From: Myxococcales bacterium
GTDB taxonomy: Bacteria; Myxococcota_A; Polyangia; Polyangiales; Polyangiaceae
NCBI GenBank assembly: GCA_016720545.1
Contig: JADKKK010000004.1
Location: 1 to 64,000 of the forward strand
Reading direction: 5' to 3'
DNA: 64,000 nucleotides
Below the pieces are notes generated by a model, which did no database searches, was not told the origin of the DNA, and saw only the letters and a list, made by a program, of their open reading frames with translations. A program made the position numbers and the translations under genes. Shown in pieces: positions 1-7,151 of this stretch. Position 1 is the first letter of the stretch; the number at the start of each line of letters is the position of its first letter.

Positions 1-242
1 AAGTCGGCGCCGTGGCAGTCGGCGGAGCTGCAGCCGCCGAGGCCCTTGGCGATGTGCTCCCCTCGCTCGAGCACGGCGGGATCGGCGCTCCGCTCGATGG
101 GCATCGGCGGCACGTCGTAGACCTTCGCCATGCTCTCGTCGAACGCGCGGACCTGGAGCCCGACAAATCCGCCGAAGCCGACGAGCGCGAGCCCGAGCGC
201 GGCGCCGATCCCTTGAAGTACCCGCTTCGTCCTCGTCTGCAT
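1..242 (-). CDS. Membrane-anchored cytochrome c, 5' part only
   Basis: The gene runs off the left edge; only the first 80 codons are present. The protein starts with basic residues, then a hydrophobic segment (about residues 9-30) that would anchor it in the inner membrane with the rest in the periplasm. Residues 71-77 read CSSADCH, a haem-attachment motif with four residues between the cysteines (C-x4-C-H) instead of the usual two, followed by Gly as in mono-haem cytochromes c. The family moves electrons in periplasmic redox chains; the partner is not visible. The ATG at 242-240 is the only start before the hydrophobic segment. It is divergent from the hemolysin III-like gene, with about 88 bp between them. 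Confidence 0.75.
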   Translation of the reverse strand, partial: MQTRTKRVLQGIGAALGLALVGFGGFVGLQVRAFDESMAKVYDVPPMPIERSADPAVLERGEHIAKGLGGCSSADCHGAD

Positions 243-330
243 CGGCAGAGGTTACGTGAAGCGCGTCGTGCGTGGGGCGCCTGTGCGACGCGTGACACAC
301 GGCGCGACGGGACTCGGGTAGAAGCTCGGC

Positions 331-999
331 ATGGTCGCCGAGACATGTCGGGTCGCGTCTCCGCTGAAGCAGAAGCCGCGCTATCGCGGGGTCTCCCACC
401 AGGCGGGCTTCTTCGTCGCGATCGTCGCCGGCTTCCTGCTCGTCGCGTGGGCGAGCCCCGGCGTGGCCCGCGGCGCCGCGGCCGTCTTCGCTGGCAGCGT
501 CGTGATGCTCCTCGGGACGAGCGCGCTCTACCACCGGCGCCACTGGGAGCGCGTCGGCCGCGAGCGCATGCGCCGGCTCGACCACGCCGCCATCTTCGTG
601 CTCATCGCGGGCGGGTGGACGCCGCTGCTCACGGTTCTCCCGCGGCCCGGCGGCGGCCACGTCGCGCTCGCCGTCATCGTCGGTGGCGCGGCGCTCGGCG
701 TCGTCAAGTCGATCCTCTGGCCCAACGCGCCCAAGTGGATCATCGCCGTGCTCTGCGTCGCCCTCGGCTGGGCGGGCATCGGCGAGGCGGCGCGCGCGTC
801 GTCGGTGCTCGGCCCCGCCGCGATCGGCCTCCTCCTCGCGGCGGGCGTGGTCTACAGCGCGGGCGCCCTCGTGTACGCACGCAAGCGCCCCGATCCGCTC
901 CCCGAGGTGTTCGGGTACCACGAGGTGTTCCACGCGCTCGTGCTCTTGGCCACGGCGTGCCTCTACGGGTTCGTCGTGATCGTGCTCGGCCACGCCTGA
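331..999 (+). CDS. Hemolysin III / PAQR-family membrane protein
   Basis: A 222-residue protein with seven hydrophobic segments. It has the conserved HlyIII/PAQR pattern: RYRGVSHQ before the first segment, SALYHR (His68) after the second, RLDHAAIF (Asp84) at the third, and YHEVFH before the last. In this superfamily the conserved His and Asp residues form an intramembrane metal site, and several members act as ceramidases or lipid-responsive hydrolases. The 'hemolysin' name is historical and toxin function should not be assumed. It is a single gene between a divergent cytochrome gene and a convergent glycosyltransferase. Length is normal for the family. Confidence 0.88.
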   Translation: MVAETCRVASPLKQKPRYRGVSHQAGFFVAIVAGFLLVAWASPGVARGAAAVFAGSVVMLLGTSALYHRRHWERVGRERMRRLDHAAIFVLIAGGWTPLLTVLPRPGGGHVALAVIVGGAALGVVKSILWPNAPKWIIAVLCVALGWAGIGEAARASSVLGPAAIGLLLAAGVVYSAGALVYARKRPDPLPEVFGYHEVFHALVLLATACLYGFVVIVLGHA

Positions 1000-1062
1000 G
1001 GTGATCACGAGCTCGGTCATGCCCGCTGAGCGCCGTCACGCCGACGTGATCAGCCGGCGCGA

Positions 1063-2208
1063 TCAGCCGGCGCAGAGAAAATCGGCGCCCTCGAGGCGCC
1101 CGCCGGCCGTGAGGCGCGCCCGCACGATATCGCGCGCGTAGCCGCCCACGCCCGCCGCGCCCGCCGCGCCCGCCGAGGTCGTTCGCCGTTCCCGCTCGGA
1201 CAGCGCGAAGGCGCCGCGGCCGCGCAGCGCCACGAGGACGAAGGCGTCGAACGGCAGCGCCTCGGGCGCGACGATGGGTGCATTCTGCAACGACCTGCCG
1301 ATCTTCGCGGGATCGAGGTCGACCCAGAGATCGGCCGCGAGCCCACGCTCGGCGAGGGCCCTCCCGAGGCGCCGCCCGGTCTTGCCGGCGCCCCAGATGG
1401 CGAGGGGGCGGCGTGACTGCCCGCTCTCCAGCCCCGGCGCGAGCGGGCCGAGGTGCTCGTCGAGGTGCCGCGCGAGGTAGTGCGCGCGGGCGAGGAGCAG
1501 CGCGCGCTCGGAGCATCGCGCGTCGCGAAACGTGGCGCGGCCGGCGTGGTGACGCCACGAGAGGAGCACCCGCGGCACCTTGGCGAGCCCGAAGCCCGCC
1601 TCGGCGAGGCGCAGCCAGAGGTCGTAGTCCTCCGCCCAGTCGTGGTCCGCGCCGGCGGCGCCGGGCTCGCGGTAGCCCCCCACCTGCGCGAGCGCGTCGC
1701 GGCGGAGCAAGGTCGACGGGTGACACAGCGGCGCCTCGATGAAGCGCGCGGCGGCGTGCTCCTCGCGAGTCACGAGCCCGTTTTGCCACGCCACGTAGGC
1801 CTCCAGGCCCGGCGCGGGCGTCTCGCTCTCCACGGCCACTTGGGTCCCCACGGCGCCGAGCCCGGGATCGCTGGCGAGCAGCGCCGCGCTCGCCTCGAAG
1901 CGTCCGGGGAGGCTCAGGTCGTCGGCGTCCATGCGCCCGAGCAGCGCGTGCCGCGCGAGGCTCACCCCGAGCGCGAGCGCGCGCGCGACGCCGACGCCGT
2001 GGCTCTCGACGACGCGCACTCTCGGGTCACGGTCGGCGAGCTCCCGCACGCGGGCCGCGCCGCCGTCGAGCGAGCCGTCGTCGATCGCGAGGAGCTCGCG
2101 CACGAGCGGCGATCCGAGCACGCCGCGCGCGGCGGAGGCCACGGTGCCGGCGGCGTCGCGGAAGGGCAAGAGCACGCTGATCGCCGCCCCGTCGCGCACG
2201 CCGCTCAC
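1063..2208 (-). CDS. Family 2 glycosyltransferase with C-terminal Rossmann-like domain
   Basis: 381 residues. The N-terminal GT-A domain begins ISVLLPFRDA, has AIDDGSLDGG, and the metal/nucleotide-sugar motif RMDADD near residue 90; EDYDLWLRL is the usual acceptor-loop acidic motif. A second part starts at about residue 270 with IWGAGKTGRRLGRAL, a dinucleotide-type Gly-rich loop, so the enzyme seems to carry a small Rossmann-like module. GT2 enzymes transfer sugars from nucleotide donors to surface glycans; donor and acceptor cannot be told. The start chosen is GTG at 2208, whose GTGA overlaps the TGA of the upstream gene, implying translational coupling. A 9-bp repeat (CGCGCCCGC-like, near 1146-1175) encodes an Ala/Gly stretch near the end. 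Confidence 0.85.
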   Translation of the reverse strand: MSGVRDGAAISVLLPFRDAAGTVASAARGVLGSPLVRELLAIDDGSLDGGAARVRELADRDPRVRVVESHGVGVARALALGVSLARHALLGRMDADDLSLPGRFEASAALLASDPGLGAVGTQVAVESETPAPGLEAYVAWQNGLVTREEHAAARFIEAPLCHPSTLLRRDALAQVGGYREPGAAGADHDWAEDYDLWLRLAEAGFGLAKVPRVLLSWRHHAGRATFRDARCSERALLLARAHYLARHLDEHLGPLAPGLESGQSRRPLAIWGAGKTGRRLGRALAERGLAADLWVDLDPAKIGRSLQNAPIVAPEALPFDAFVLVALRGRGAFALSERERRTTSAGAAGAAGVGGYARDIVRARLTAGGRLEGADFLCAG

Positions 2209-2564
2209 CTCGCGAGCACTGCCGCGAAGCGCAGCGCGGCGCGCACCGTGTCTTCGGGCAGCCCCGTGTCCGCGGCGAGCGCGGCCACCGTAGGGCGCTC
2301 GCCACGGGAGGCGCGGGCGCGCGCCGCCGTCACGACCGCCGCGAGGTCCTTCGCCACCGAGCCGCTGGGGGAGGAGTCGCCCGACGCCGTGTCGGCGATG
2401 GAGTGTCCCTCGGCCTCGAGGGCCGCGAACAGCGCCTCGATCTCGTCGCTGCTGGCCGCCACCGTGCCGAGCGCGCGGGCGACCTCGTCGAGGGTGATCG
2501 CGCGGGCCGCGTCGCCGCGGAGCAGCTCGCGGAGGACGAGGGAGAGCGCCGGACGCAGGGCCAT
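2205..2564 (-). CDS. Small protein resembling sigma-70 region 1.1
   Basis: 119 residues, acidic, no signal or membrane segment. Residues about 20-60 (AITLDEVARALG, then SSDEIEALFAALEAEGHSI) follow the pattern of the winged-helix-like region 1.1 of primary sigma factors: 'x-T-x-D-E-x-x-x-x-L' and 'x-x-x-E-I-E-x-x-x-x-x-L-E-x-x-G-x-x-I'. The C-terminal part (PTVAALAADTGLPEDTVRAAL) looks like a second small helix-turn-helix. There are no sigma regions 2-4, so it is not a sigma factor. It ends in a GTGA overlap with the glycosyltransferase and is first of that two-gene unit. The sigma-1.1 likeness is my reading by eye; the role is unknown. Confidence 0.7.
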   Translation of the reverse strand: MALRPALSLVLRELLRGDAARAITLDEVARALGTVAASSDEIEALFAALEAEGHSIADTASGDSSPSGSVAKDLAAVVTAARARASRGERPTVAALAADTGLPEDTVRAALRFAAVLAR

Positions 2565-2752
2565 GTCTCTTAGTGCACGCCTCGCGCGGTGCCCGCAAGG
2601 GCGACCTGCCAGCGGCGCGGCCCTCGCCCCTGGGCCGCCTCGTGGGTCTCAGCGGTACGGGCCCTCGAAGCGGAGCCTCTCGCGCGCTCGCTCCCACGGC
2701 GCCTCGCTCGGGGACGTGCGCGCGAAGCCGGGAGCGAGCGCGAGAAGAGCTT

Positions 2753-3691
2753 TCACCGCGCGTCGGGCCCCAGCTCGAAGAGGGTCAGCTCGGGGCGACA
2801 GCCTATGCGCACGGGGAGCTTCGAGAGGCCGATTCCACGGTTCACGTAGAGCACGCCCCCGCGCCTCCACGCGTGCCTCCCGCGCACGTACGGCCGGTCA
2901 CGCGCGGGCCCGGCGCAGACCGAGGTGAATGGCAGACAGAGCTGGCCGCCGTGGGTGTGCCCGACCAGGCCGAGGTCGAAGCGCACGTCCTCGTCGAGCG
3001 CGTGCCAGTCGTGCGCGACGGCGAGCCGCTTCTTGCCCGCGGGCACCGCCGCGAGCGCGCGCTTCGCGTCGGCCCGCCCCGCCTGGACCTCGTCGACGCC
3101 GGCGAGCCACAGATCGCCCCGGAGCTCCACGGCCTCGTTGTGCAGCACGCGATAGCCGAACCCGGTGAGCACCGCGGCGATGGCGTCACGTCGCGGCGTG
3201 TCGTCTCCGTAGGGCTCGGAGTCGTGATTGCCGAGCACCGCGAAGACGCCCCCCGGTGCGCGGAGGCCCCGCAGGCCCTCGAGCTTCGCGCGCCGCTCAT
3301 CCGTCAGCTCGTACCCGCTGATGAAGTCGCCCGCGAGGAGCACCACGTCGGGGGCCTCGGAGTTGGTGCGCTCCACGACCCGCGCGACCTTCTCCCGGTC
3401 GGACCGCCCCGCGTGCAGATCCGCGAGCAGCGCGATCCGGAGCGGCGCCGCCGTGAGGGCGAGGTGCTCGCGGGTCACCTCGGTGAGATCGGGCTCGACG
3501 CGCTTGCCCCACGTGAGCGCGCCACCTCCCGCGACGCCCAGCGCGGCCGAGGCGGCCCAGCGGCGCCCGCGGGCCCCCGCGCGCCGCCGCGCGAACCACA
3601 GGCCCATCGAGCCCAGCGTGAAGAGGGCGGCGAGCCAGTCGCCCGCCAGCGCCAGCGAGTCGAGGTCTACACTCTCGACGAGGGCCGTCAC
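2753..3691 (-). CDS. Membrane-associated metallophosphoesterase (YkuE-like)
   Basis: 312 residues. One or two hydrophobic segments lie in the first 60 residues, followed by a calcineurin-like phosphoesterase domain. The metal ligands are in order: D91-x-H93 (LLADLHAG), GD at 121-122, GNHD at 154-157, VAHDWH around 225-230, and GHTHGG at 244-249. The family uses a two-metal centre to hydrolyse phosphomonoesters or diesters; YkuE-like members sit at the membrane and some cleave lipid-linked pyrophosphates such as UDP-diacylglucosamine. The substrate here is unknown. It starts with GTG at 3691, inside a GTGA overlap with the radical SAM gene, so the two are probably one operon. Confidence 0.88.
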   Translation of the reverse strand: MTALVESVDLDSLALAGDWLAALFTLGSMGLWFARRRAGARGRRWAASAALGVAGGGALTWGKRVEPDLTEVTREHLALTAAPLRIALLADLHAGRSDREKVARVVERTNSEAPDVVLLAGDFISGYELTDERRAKLEGLRGLRAPGGVFAVLGNHDSEPYGDDTPRRDAIAAVLTGFGYRVLHNEAVELRGDLWLAGVDEVQAGRADAKRALAAVPAGKKRLAVAHDWHALDEDVRFDLGLVGHTHGGQLCLPFTSVCAGPARDRPYVRGRHAWRRGGVLYVNRGIGLSKLPVRIGCRPELTLFELGPDAR

Positions 3692-4974
3692 GGCGCGCGC
3701 CCGGATCTCCGGAGCTGCACGAGGCCGAACGGGCCCTCGGGGGCGGGCGGCTCGGGCGCGTCGGCGGGCTCGACGATGAGCTCGAACTGGCCATTATCGA
3801 AAGGGGCGCCGGGCGCCGGGCGACTCGGCACCATGCGCTCTCGCTGGCCTCGCGCGTTCAGCGTGCGGGCGCGGTAGTGGCAATACGGGTTGTTGCCTGG
3901 GCGGCCGAGGATCGCGTGCGCGGTGAACGTGCAGCCGCCGAGGCACACGTCGGCGAAGTCGCACTCGGCGCAGAAGCCCCAGAGGTCCTCCCGAGTGCGG
4001 GCGCGCGCGAACGCGAGCTCGGGGGAGGACTCCCAAAGTGCGCGGACGGTGGAGTCGCGCAGCGAGCCCCCGACGTAGCTCGTGGTCTGGAGGGAGGGGC
4101 ACCCCTTGACCGCGCCGTCCGACTCGATGCCGAGCACGTAGCGCCCCGCCTGGCACCCTTGGAAGTGGTCTGCGCCCTCGGGCTCCAGCGAGCGGAGAGT
4201 GGCCTCCTCGGGCCCGAAATAGCCCAGGTTGTTCCCGGGCATGAGGAGCACGCCGTCGCGGAACGCGCGCTCCTTCAGGTGCGCGACGCGGGGCAGGAGG
4301 TCGAGCAGGTCATAGGGCTGGAGCACGAGATCGGGGCGGTCGGCGGCCCGGCCGAGGGGCGTGGTGAGCTGCACCTGCCACGACGCGATCCCGAGGCCGC
4401 GCAGGTGCTCGTAGAGGGCCTCGAGCTCGCCGCGGTTCTGGCGGTTCACGTTCGTGTTCGAGGAGGTGGCGATGCCCGCCGCGCGGAGGGCCTGGAGCGC
4501 GCGCGTCGCCGCCGCGAAGCTGCCGCGGTTCGCGCGGAGCAGATCGTGGGTGCGCTCGAGCCCGTCGACGCTCACGCTCGCCGCGAAGAGGCCCGCGTCC
4601 GCCGCCGCGCGCGCGAGGGCCTCGTCGACGCCGCGGCCTCCGGTGGTCATGGTGGGGCGAACGCCCGCCTCGGAGAGGGCCTTCACGACCTCGAGGAAGC
4701 CGGGGTGCAGGTACGCCTCGCCGCCGATGAGCACCACCTCGCTCGCGCCGAGGGCGGCGAGCTCGCGGGCGACCTCGAGCGCGCGCGGCGTGTCGAGCTC
4801 GCTTGCGCGGGGATCGCCCGCCCGAGACCCGCAGAAGACGCAGGGCTGGTCGCAGCGGAGGGTGAGCTCCCACACCACGTAGTGGGGCCGGAACGCGCGC
4901 GCGGGGTCGGCCCGCTCGCCTCTGCCCGGCTCGGCGACGATTGGCAGCTGCAGGCGCCGCGGGTTCCGTGCCAT
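3688..4974 (-). CDS. Radical SAM/SPASM enzyme, likely peptide maturase
   Basis: 428 residues. The radical SAM cluster motif is C41-x3-C45-x2-C48 (CDQPCVFC), followed by a GGE-type SAM motif (LIGGEAYLHP). The C-terminal SPASM domain has the seven-cysteine pattern that binds two extra Fe-S clusters: C274, C292, C335-x2-C338-x5-C344-x3-C348 and C365. Radical SAM/SPASM proteins usually oxidise or cross-link residues in a ribosomally made peptide, or act as anaerobic sulfatase maturases. No sulfatase is encoded here, but two small paralogous proteins start only 20 bp away on the other strand. The gene overlaps the downstream phosphoesterase by GTGA. The ATG at 4974 leaves almost no room for a separate promoter. 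Confidence 0.88.
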   Translation of the reverse strand: MARNPRRLQLPIVAEPGRGERADPARAFRPHYVVWELTLRCDQPCVFCGSRAGDPRASELDTPRALEVARELAALGASEVVLIGGEAYLHPGFLEVVKALSEAGVRPTMTTGGRGVDEALARAAADAGLFAASVSVDGLERTHDLLRANRGSFAAATRALQALRAAGIATSSNTNVNRQNRGELEALYEHLRGLGIASWQVQLTTPLGRAADRPDLVLQPYDLLDLLPRVAHLKERAFRDGVLLMPGNNLGYFGPEEATLRSLEPEGADHFQGCQAGRYVLGIESDGAVKGCPSLQTTSYVGGSLRDSTVRALWESSPELAFARARTREDLWGFCAECDFADVCLGGCTFTAHAILGRPGNNPYCHYRARTLNARGQRERMVPSRPAPGAPFDNGQFELIVEPADAPEPPAPEGPFGLVQLRRSGRAP

Positions 4975-4994
4975 GATGTTGGCGAGGATAGGCC

Positions 4995-5273
4995 ATGCAG
5001 CTCGACAAGTGTTCCGCGTGCGGTGGCTTCGTCGCCCCGCGCTCTCCGAAGTGCCCCCACTGCGCCGTGGTCTCGCCCGTGAAGGTCGGCGTCGGCACGG
5101 CCCTCCTGGGCGGCGCCATCGCCTTCACGCTGATGGCCTGCTACGGCATGCCTCCTCAGCCCCGCGGGCCCGAGATCGTGCCCCCCACGCCGGAGCCCAA
5201 TGGGGCAGACGCGGGCTCACCGATCGAGGTCGTGCCGCCGCCCACCACCACGCCCACGAGGCCGCCAGGGTGA
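4995..5273 (+). CDS. Small zinc-ribbon / 'LMACYG' protein, copy 1
   Basis: 92 residues. The N-terminus has a four-cysteine zinc ribbon (CSACGGFV... then CPHC), next a hydrophobic stretch (about residues 34-51) ending LMACYG, then a Pro-rich tail. LMAC fits a lipobox, but a ribbon in front of a lipoprotein signal is unusual because it would be removed on cleavage; it could equally be an N-in membrane anchor. A Shine-Dalgarno-like GAGG lies 7 bases before the ATG. It is divergent from the radical SAM gene and overlaps a second copy by GTGA. Function unknown; a substrate of the neighbouring enzyme is the attractive inference. Confidence 0.72.
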   Translation: MQLDKCSACGGFVAPRSPKCPHCAVVSPVKVGVGTALLGGAIAFTLMACYGMPPQPRGPEIVPPTPEPNGADAGSPIEVVPPPTTTPTRPPG

Positions 5274-5545
5274 GCGCCCTCGGCCGGTGTGTTTGCGGGG
5301 GCTTCGTGCTGGTGGCCCGCGCGTCGTGCCCGCACTGCGGCGCTTCCCGCGAGCCTTCGTGCGTGCGGCGCGGGCTCGGGCTCGTCGGCGGCGCGCTCGG
5401 CGGCGCGACGATCGCGTTCACGCTGATGGCCTGTTACGGCCGGCCGCCCTGCCGCGGCGAGGCCTGCAAAGAGGTCGACTCCGCGGGCGCCGAGACCGGC
5501 GCCACCCCGGCTCCCTCCGCCAGCCCGAGCGCCGACGCTCGGTAG
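5270..5545 (+). CDS. Small zinc-ribbon / 'LMACYG' protein, copy 2
   Basis: 91 residues read from the GTG at 5270, whose GTGA overlaps the stop of copy 1. It repeats the same plan: CVCGGFV and CPHC near the N-terminus, a glycine-rich hydrophobic segment, then the block AFTLMACYG shared exactly with copy 1, and a low-complexity Ala/Pro/Ser tail. The first ribbon knuckle has one residue less than copy 1 (C-x-C instead of C-x2-C), and there are two extra cysteines after the shared block (CRGEAC). The pair is an evident tandem duplication that has diverged outside the shared core. Function unknown. Confidence 0.7.
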   Translation: MSALGRCVCGGFVLVARASCPHCGASREPSCVRRGLGLVGGALGGATIAFTLMACYGRPPCRGEACKEVDSAGAETGATPAPSASPSADAR

Positions 5546-5627
5546 CGGCTCTCGGAGCGGCTCCCGCCTGCCATCGCGGTCCTAACGAACCTCCGCCACG
5601 AGCCCTGAGCCGCGCGCCGGAACGCCG

Positions 5628-5899
5628 ATGATCGACCCCAGAGCCCCGTTCGGGTCGCCCGGAGCCCGATTTCGCGTGCCCAAAGCCCTGATCGGCGACC
5701 CCGAGCGCCAAAAATCGCGCCAGGAGTGACCGCGGCGGGCCCCGGAGCCCCTGATCGCCGACCGAGCGGCACCCTTTCCGCGCCCGGCGCGCCCCGAGCG
5801 CGCACACCGACGGCTGATCGCCGACCCGGCGCGGCCGAAAGTGCGCCGGGGGCGAACGATCGCGCGCCAGGCGTGACCGATCGCGCGCCAGGCGGGGCT
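5628..5899. repeat. Degenerate 21-bp tandem repeats in a gene-free gap
   Basis: The roughly 400 bp between the small-protein pair and the next gene contain no convincing gene. Most is a decayed array with a 21-bp period and a visible 63-bp higher order: CTGATCGsCGACC recurs at 5688, 5751 and 5814, exactly 63 bp apart. The last two units (5858-5878 and 5879-5899) are nearly identical, beginning GATCGCGCGCCAGG. Because 21 is a multiple of three, every frame gives a seven-residue periodic translation, which explains false open frames here. It could be a minisatellite, an old protein repeat or a binding-site array. Confidence 0.75.
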
Positions 5900-5943
5900 C
5901 TACGCGTTCGCTCCTCACCGCCGCAGAGCGCTGGCCGCTCGCG

Positions 5944-7041
5944 TCACTGCTGCGGATAGCAGGTGTGCTCGGACTCTTTCGGCGCGTTGAAGCGCACAAC
6001 GCGCGTGCAGGTGTAGCCCGTGCGGCACTTGGGCGCGGCGGGGTTGCAGAGCGCGAGGCAGTAACCGCCCTGCGAGACGAAGTCGGCGCAGAAGCCCTTC
6101 GCCTTGCCGGGCACGTCGGGGCACTCGCCCGTGCACTTGACCGTGCAGAGCCCGCCCGGGTAGTTCGTCGCGCAGATGCGATCCGCCTGGGGCAGGGCGC
6201 ACTGCGCGTCGTTCTTGCACGGATCGCCGATGCCGCCGCCCTCGCCCGGCGTGTCGAAGGGGGCCGAGTATTGGTAGGCAGCCACGTATTTCTGCCAGAG
6301 GTTCCACACCAGCCACGTGCCGCCGGCCTTGTCGCGCGCTTCGCGGGGGAGCACCTGGTAGATCGCCGCCGTGGCGCCGTTCGTCGGCGTGACGCGTGCG
6401 CCATCGACCGTGAACGACGTGCGGTTGGGGCCAAACCCGGACGCCGTCGCGCCGCTCAGCTTCACCGCCTCGACGGCCTCGCGGAGCTGCCGCGCGAGGC
6501 AGTGGACCTGCCGGTCGAAGCCGGCGAGGCGGGGATCGCACACGCCCTTCGCCTCGCACCCGCAGTCGAAGGCGTACTCCACGCGGGCGGGGTCCTCTGG
6601 GTAGATTTTCAGGCTCACGAGCCCGGCGCGCACCTGCGCGAACACGAGCAGCGCGATGGGGTTGATATTGTACGTACGCGCCGACGTGACGAGCGCGTCG
6701 GAGGCACGCAGTCCGCTCGACTGGTAGGTGCCGAGGAAGCTCCGGCTGCCGTACGAGGTGCGCTCCAAGTACTCCTGAACGACCGCGCTGGTCGCCTGGG
6801 TGGCGTCGAGGAACGACGCGTCGTCGATGAGCGTGTTGCGATCGTACGGGGTCTCGATCTCCTCTTCGACCGGCTTCCAGGGCTGCAGGTCGCTGGGGTC
6901 GAGGAAGCTCGTCTCGACCTTCGTCGCGCACGCCGAGAGCGCGAGGCCCACGCAGGCGAGCGCCAGCGCCACCCGCGCAGCGCTCGCCCACCTCGCGCGT
7001 CCGCTCGCCTGTATCGCCCGCCCGCTCACGCCGTCACCCAT
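5944..7041 (-). CDS. Cys-rich exported lipoprotein, unknown function
   Basis: 365 residues. A long n-region precedes a hydrophobic core and a lipobox ending LALSAC (about residue 38), so it should be lipidated and face the periplasm or cell surface. The central part (YNINPIALLVFAQVRAGLVS; TWLVWNLWQKYV) has no motif I recognise. The last 100 residues hold about a dozen cysteines in closely spaced pairs, as in small disulfide-rich repeats common in myxobacterial surface lipoproteins. It lies 110 bp downstream of another lipoprotein and the TonB receptor fusion on the same strand, so it may be the third gene of that operon. Confidence 0.75.
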   Translation of the reverse strand: MGDGVSGRAIQASGRARWASAARVALALACVGLALSACATKVETSFLDPSDLQPWKPVEEEIETPYDRNTLIDDASFLDATQATSAVVQEYLERTSYGSRSFLGTYQSSGLRASDALVTSARTYNINPIALLVFAQVRAGLVSLKIYPEDPARVEYAFDCGCEAKGVCDPRLAGFDRQVHCLARQLREAVEAVKLSGATASGFGPNRTSFTVDGARVTPTNGATAAIYQVLPREARDKAGGTWLVWNLWQKYVAAYQYSAPFDTPGEGGGIGDPCKNDAQCALPQADRICATNYPGGLCTVKCTGECPDVPGKAKGFCADFVSQGGYCLALCNPAAPKCRTGYTCTRVVRFNAPKESEHTCYPQQ

Positions 7042-7151
7042 CCGCGCCTTCCCGCTCGTGGCTCGCCGCCCGTGCGCCCATCATGCCCTGGTCGCCGCGT
7101 TCGCGCCACGACGAGGACCGTGGCTGGTCTGGGCGTCTCCGCGCGCCGCCA

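Noticed and set aside
331..999. A haemolytic toxin
   Set aside because: Hemolysin III-type proteins are PAQR-like membrane proteins; the name does not show toxin activity.
3688..4974. Anaerobic sulfatase maturase partnered with the FGE-like protein at 25896
   Set aside because: No sulfatase gene is in the window, the two are 21 kb apart, and the FGE-like protein is an exported lipoprotein.
5628..5899. A CRISPR array
   Set aside because: Units abut with no unique spacers, are degenerate, and no cas gene is present.
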